Below, one piece after another: positions 60,659-64,000 of a DNA stretch of 64,000 bases. Numbering within the stretch: position 1 is the first letter of the stretch; each line of letters starts with the position of its first letter. A model generated the notes under the pieces. That model did no database searches. It was not told where the DNA came from and saw only the letters and a program-made list of their open reading frames with translations. The position numbers were made by a program, and so were the translations under genes. The stretch spans positions 43,928 to 107,927 of the forward strand of contig JAVJSU010000014.1 in the NCBI GenBank assembly GCA_040219275.1. Reading direction: 5' to 3'. The stretch comes from JAVJSU01 sp040219275. GTDB taxonomy: Bacteria > Chloroflexota > Anaerolineae > Aggregatilineales > Phototrophicaceae.

Positions 60659-61864
60659 ATGGGTCTGACGATGAACACGGGCAAATTCTCCGGCAAGACA
60701 TTCGGCGCATATCAGCTAAAAAATGTGATTTCTGACGCGGGTCTGGTGGTGACATATCTCGCCCATCAGCCCGCGCTGAAGCGTGATGTCGCCATTCAAT
60801 TACTTGACCCGTATTACAACGATGAATTCGGCGCAGGCTTCCAGAAAGCCGCAGAAATCGCCGCCAGCCTGGACCACGCGCATATCGTCCCGACCCATGA
60901 TTACATCGTTGATGATGACCTCGCGGGAATCGTCACTGCGTATATGCGGGGTGGCATTTTACGGAATCAGATGCAAAATGGCGCATTATCCGTCACCGAG
61001 ATCGCCACGCTCATCAACCATATCGCCCGCGCACAGGATTTCGCTCATTCGCGGGATGTGGTGCATGGTGATCCCTCCGCCGCCAACATCGCCTTTGATG
61101 ATGCGGGGAACGCTTATATCGCGGATTTTCACGTTGCCGGAATCGCTATGATGAGCAAGCCTGCTGTCTCTACGCCATTTTATAGCGCGCCGGAACGCCT
61201 GATTGATGAAACCGTCAGCCCAAAAACCGATCAATATGCGTTGGCTTCGGTTGCCTATCGCCTGCTGACGCATCAACATCCGTATTTCGGTGAGGAATTT
61301 TCCCTGCCGATGATGCTCAAAATCCACGAAGCGACATTTATTCCGCCGTCGATGGTTAATTCGATGAGTCCGGCATTGCTGGATGCTGTGTTTGCGCGGG
61401 CGCTCGCTATCCAGCCGGATGATCGCTATCCAAGTGTGATTGACTTTGCGCGGGCGTTTGAATCTGCGCTCGCCAACACCGACAAGCACCTCTTCATCAG
61501 TTATAGTCGGCGCGACACGGCATATGCCCAATCACTCAAAACGTATTTACGCGAGAATAACTTCAATGTGTGGATTGACGACAACATCGAACACGGCGAT
61601 CAGTGGTTCAATAAAATCCACGAAGCCATCAAAGACTGCGCCGCTTTTGTGATTGTCATGTCGCCGGAAGCGGAAAGCTCCGAGTGGGTGCAAAAAGAGG
61701 TGTTGCTCGCCAAACGCTATCAGAAGCCGATTTTCCCGCTGTTGCTGAACGGGCAGGAATTCGCCATCCTGATTGACATTCAATTTGGCGATGTGCGCGA
61801 CAAATCCATGCCGGGGATTAACTTCCTGCGCCGTCTACGTCGTTCGATTTATGGGATTGTTTAG
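60659..61864 (+). CDS. Protein-kinase-like domain fused to TIR domain
   Basis: 401 aa. Residues about 15-270 have the fold of Pkn-type Ser/Thr kinases: YLAHQPALKRDVAIQLLD, a catalytic-loop VVHGDPSAANI, IADFHVAG, APER and DQYALASVAYRLLTHQHPY. The VAIK lysine is Gln47 and DFG reads DFH, while D138, N143 and D156 remain, so it is probably a weak kinase or pseudokinase. The C-terminal TIR domain (about 276-372: HLFISYSRRDTAYAQSL, NVWIDDNIEHGDQ, FVIVMSPEAESSEWVQKE) has Glu347 at the NADase position. I infer ligand or phosphosignal control of a TIR effector. In-frame ATG 60671 is an alternative start. Confidence 0.85.
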   Translation: MGLTMNTGKFSGKTFGAYQLKNVISDAGLVVTYLAHQPALKRDVAIQLLDPYYNDEFGAGFQKAAEIAASLDHAHIVPTHDYIVDDDLAGIVTAYMRGGILRNQMQNGALSVTEIATLINHIARAQDFAHSRDVVHGDPSAANIAFDDAGNAYIADFHVAGIAMMSKPAVSTPFYSAPERLIDETVSPKTDQYALASVAYRLLTHQHPYFGEEFSLPMMLKIHEATFIPPSMVNSMSPALLDAVFARALAIQPDDRYPSVIDFARAFESALANTDKHLFISYSRRDTAYAQSLKTYLRENNFNVWIDDNIEHGDQWFNKIHEAIKDCAAFVIVMSPEAESSEWVQKEVLLAKRYQKPIFPLLLNGQEFAILIDIQFGDVRDKSMPGINFLRRLRRSIYGIV

Positions 61865-62625
61865 CGTCGTGCTGACGAAAAATTGTCATCCAGCAGATCG
61901 CCGAGCGTGCGTTTGGGCTTTTCATCGGTGTAGCCGTAATCATCAAACGGATCGTCGTCATAACGCGACTCGCCATAGAGCACCGCTTTACGTTTGGACA
62001 TCGGCGTTTGATGCAGGTCAGGGTCATCGAGTAACGCCTCGTTGATGCCGCGCCACATATCGCCCATTGCGGAGAATAAGCGCAGGGCAAATGGCAACAT
62101 GAACACCCCGAATAGCATCACGATGATCGCCTCAAATGGTGAGTTGATCGTCCAGCCCAGAAACTCGAAGGTTGCGCCATCGTTGACGACAAAGGGCGTG
62201 CTGATTAGTCCGCCGACGATCCCGCCTACGACAGACAGGATAACGAACGTCATCAATCCGAGCGGAAATTTTAGCCCGATGTAAATCAGGGCTTTCCAGC
62301 TACTGCCTCGAATCGTCGCCTTGAGCATTCCACCCAAGCCGTGCATCTCGCGCAGGGTGGAGTTGGATGCCAGCGGAATATCTGTGCCGAGCAACGAATT
62401 TGAGAGCGCCCGTTCCACATCTGCCGCCCACTGACTTGCCAGCATGGTCGCCAGCACAATTGGAATGCCGATCAAAATGAAAGACAAGCCGACTCCCAGC
62501 GATAAGCCAATCGTCAGTAGCAAGAAATAGAGTAAGCCTGCGGGAAAGCTCAAGCCGAGATACAGGATATTGCGATAGGTTTGTGGATCAAATAGGGATA
62601 TCAAAAAACCGCGTTCATCGTCCAT
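61861..62625 (-). CDS. Stand-alone sensor-domain membrane protein
   Basis: 254 aa. Two repeats of paired helices with LYLGLSFPAGLLYFLLLTIG / SLGVGLSFILIGIPIVLATM and a matching second half (YIGLKFPLGLMTFVILSVVG) fit the Sensor domain (PF13796) that normally precedes histidine kinases in actinobacteria and chloroflexi. No kinase follows; the cytoplasmic tail is Asp/Tyr/Arg-rich. Its stop codon overlaps the stop of the kinase-TIR gene by four bases in convergent orientation. Confidence 0.7.
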   Translation of the reverse strand: MDDERGFLISLFDPQTYRNILYLGLSFPAGLLYFLLLTIGLSLGVGLSFILIGIPIVLATMLASQWAADVERALSNSLLGTDIPLASNSTLREMHGLGGMLKATIRGSSWKALIYIGLKFPLGLMTFVILSVVGGIVGGLISTPFVVNDGATFEFLGWTINSPFEAIIVMLFGVFMLPFALRLFSAMGDMWRGINEALLDDPDLHQTPMSKRKAVLYGESRYDDDPFDDYGYTDEKPKRTLGDLLDDNFSSARR

Positions 62626-62734
62626 AATGGGTTATCTCCCCGCAGTTCATTTTTATACAGATATGCTATACATCTATACGCGAAACGCTCGTAAAGGTCG
62701 CAACGGGATTTAGGCTCAACCTCTATGGCACGAT

Positions 62735-63649
62735 TTACTCTCCACCATCCGGCAGATTGTCCACATCAATGCCTGCTGATTTTGCCTGCGCGATGACCGT
62801 TTGCGCGGCTCGTACCATCGGCATATCGACCATGCGCCCCTCGAATGCAAACACGCCCGCGCCCGCTTTTTGATGCGCGTCATGTGCGTCGATGAGCGCC
62901 TTTGCTTTGCGGATGCGCTCAATGGAAGGTGTGAAAATCTGCTGAATCACCGGCACATGCTTGGGATGGATCGCTAATTTCCCCGTGTAGCCCATGTAAT
63001 GCGCTTGCTCCGTCTGAGCGATGAGTTGGCTATCATCGGCGGTGAGATCGACGAAAGGCGTGTCTATCGCGTCCAAGCCGTGCGCCTTTGCATACAGGAC
63101 GAGCTTGCTCCGTGCGTAAAACACCTCCCACATATCGGGTGTGCGTACCGCGCCAATATCGCCGGCAAGGTCTTCCGCCCCGAACATCAACCCCTTAAGG
63201 CGCGGGTCGGCGCTGGCAATCGTTTCCAGATTAATCACCCCGTAGGCGCTTTCGATGATGGCAAACAGGCGAATACTGCCATCCAGATAGCCATATTCGC
63301 GCTCTTTAAGGGTGAGATGTTCCGCTACCTGTTTAACCTGTTCAGCGGATTCGACTTTGGGGATCACGTAGCCGTCCGGATGTCCTTCGATGGTGTGATC
63401 GATGTCGTCGATATAGATGCGATTGTCGTCATTGAGCGCGTTGATGCGGACGAGTCGTTCACTTTTGCCGAAGTCGACTTCTTTCAGCGCATGGTTAATT
63501 GTCAGGCGGGCGGTGGCTTTGTTGGTGAGCGCCACGCCGTCTTCGATGTCCATAATGATGCCATCCACCGCTAACGCCGCGCCTTTTTCGATCTTCTTAC
63601 GATCATCACCGGGCATGAATAACAGCGCCCGTCGGATTGGTTGTGTCAT
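62735..63649 (-). CDS. CitE-like HpcH/HpaI aldolase family CoA-ester lyase
   Basis: 304 aa TIM barrel. RRALLFMPGDDRKKIEKGAA, the MDIEDGVA motif, Arg69 in LVRIN, and the Mg2+ ligands Glu133 (LFAIIESAYG) and Asp160 (LMFGAEDLAGDIG) identify the citrate lyase beta / malyl-CoA-lyase / CLYBL group. These cleave or condense CoA esters such as citramalyl- or malyl-CoA. No citD or citF is present, so it is not part of a citrate lyase complex. An AAAGGAG ribosome site six bases before the ATG abuts the target duplication of the MITE copy upstream. Confidence 0.88.
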   Translation of the reverse strand: MTQPIRRALLFMPGDDRKKIEKGAALAVDGIIMDIEDGVALTNKATARLTINHALKEVDFGKSERLVRINALNDDNRIYIDDIDHTIEGHPDGYVIPKVESAEQVKQVAEHLTLKEREYGYLDGSIRLFAIIESAYGVINLETIASADPRLKGLMFGAEDLAGDIGAVRTPDMWEVFYARSKLVLYAKAHGLDAIDTPFVDLTADDSQLIAQTEQAHYMGYTGKLAIHPKHVPVIQQIFTPSIERIRKAKALIDAHDAHQKAGAGVFAFEGRMVDMPMVRAAQTVIAQAKSAGIDVDNLPDGGE

Positions 63650-63958
63650 GGTGTGCTCCTTTAATAACCTGAATTCTGTTTAAGGTGAACATTTGTGAAA
63701 AATAGCTTTTAGCCGTTAGCTTTTGGCTTTTAGTTTGAAAAAACAATGCTTTTGCTAAAAGCCAATAGCCAAGAGCTAACGATAGTCAAGGTATTTTGCC
63801 GCAAAGCGACTGTCATTTATGATCGTTTGCTTATCCAGAACTGACGTTAATAACGTGTAATTTCTAGCAACCGTACACTGAACAAATGAGCGAGTTGAAC
63901 AAAAGGAAGTCTCTGGTAAGGTTGAATTTCTCACAAAACAGCCTGGAGGAGACCCCCA
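63650..63958. other. Intergenic region, mostly MITE copy 2
   Basis: 309 bases between the CitE-like gene and the last partial gene. More than half is the inverted 178-bp element. The rest shows no coding frame. Confidence 0.6.
63669..63846 (-). mobile_element. 178-bp MITE-like element, copy 2 (inverted)
   Basis: Reads as the reverse complement of the element at 17170-17347 with scattered changes, same length. It is flanked by the 8-bp direct repeat TTAATAAC (63661-63668 and 63847-63854). Inserted immediately before the ribosome site of the CitE-like gene, so it may separate that gene from its original promoter or supply a new one. Confidence 0.75.
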
Positions 63959-64000
63959 ATGTTCAGCTCTAGAAATTATGGTAAATGGCGCAGTCGTTTA
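63959..64000 (+). CDS. Start of an unidentified gene, cut by the window edge
   Basis: Fourteen codons are visible, beginning MFSSRNYGKWRSRL. GGAGGA at 63945-63950, eight bases before the ATG, is a strong ribosome site, which is the main reason to call it. Too short to identify. Confidence 0.5.
   Translation, partial: MFSSRNYGKWRSRL

Noticed and set aside
23390..63649. MaoC and CitE-like genes as part of a 3-hydroxypropionate-type pathway
   Set aside because: They are about 39 kb apart, lack companion CoA-transferase or reductase genes, and belong to broad families, so a pathway claim is not supported.

Overview
The window looks like a stretch of chromosome from a mid-GC Chloroflexota bacterium, probably of the Anaerolineae or a related class. 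This is inferred from gene style: many membrane-anchored WD40/TolB-type propellers, LysM and SH3b proteins with Thr/Pro-rich linkers, TIR fusions and multi-PAS histidine kinases. The core genes rpsB, tsf, pyrH and moaA show it is chromosomal. There is no rRNA, canonical tRNA, CRISPR array, phage or plasmid module.

Layout. 0.3-13.9 kb: a TIR-membrane-WD40 protein, a LysM/SGNH surface protein, a DUF4013 protein, an LCP ligase, moaA, a lone receiver, a secreted propeller and an MFS exporter. 14.4-23.9 kb: a PAS/GAF kinase, a PA2169-type protein, an orphan double solute-binding protein, an M29 aminopeptidase, a glycine-zipper stress-type protein and a MaoC protein. 23.9-29.8 kb: two TPR-membrane-propeller paralogs, a TlpA thioredoxin and another propeller. 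30.6-34 kb: a compact tmRNA-like RNA gene, then rpsB-tsf and pyrH. 34.2-49.6 kb: a TetR/small-export pair, transaldolase, a secreted FecR-like/VHL-like protein, an AEC transporter, M24 peptidase, MocR, LysR, VOC/methyltransferase genes, two zinc-ribbon/FHA paralogs, DUF2461 and HxlR. 49.8-60 kb: two paralogous kinases followed by four tandem propeller genes and an EamA transporter. 60-64 kb: nitrobindin, a kinase-like/TIR fusion, a stand-alone sensor-domain protein, a CitE-like lyase and the start of an unidentified gene.

The main theme is environmental and envelope sensing: three kinases, at least nine propeller proteins and several surface-anchored proteins, with only one stand-alone receiver. 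Metabolic genes are scattered single units.

The most notable observations are: (1) a roughly 123-nt RNA gene at 30609-30731 with the tRNA-like ends and P2 helix of a tmRNA but only about 54 nt where the tag frame and pseudoknots should be; (2) a 178-bp MITE-like element in two inverted copies with 8-9 bp target duplications, one inserted exactly where two convergent genes share stop codons; (3) a kinase-like/TIR fusion whose ATP-binding lysine is replaced; (4) a VHL-like beta domain on a secreted protein; (5) a head-to-tail four-gene propeller array with overlapping stop/start codons. Several families of short palindromic repeats fill most larger gaps.
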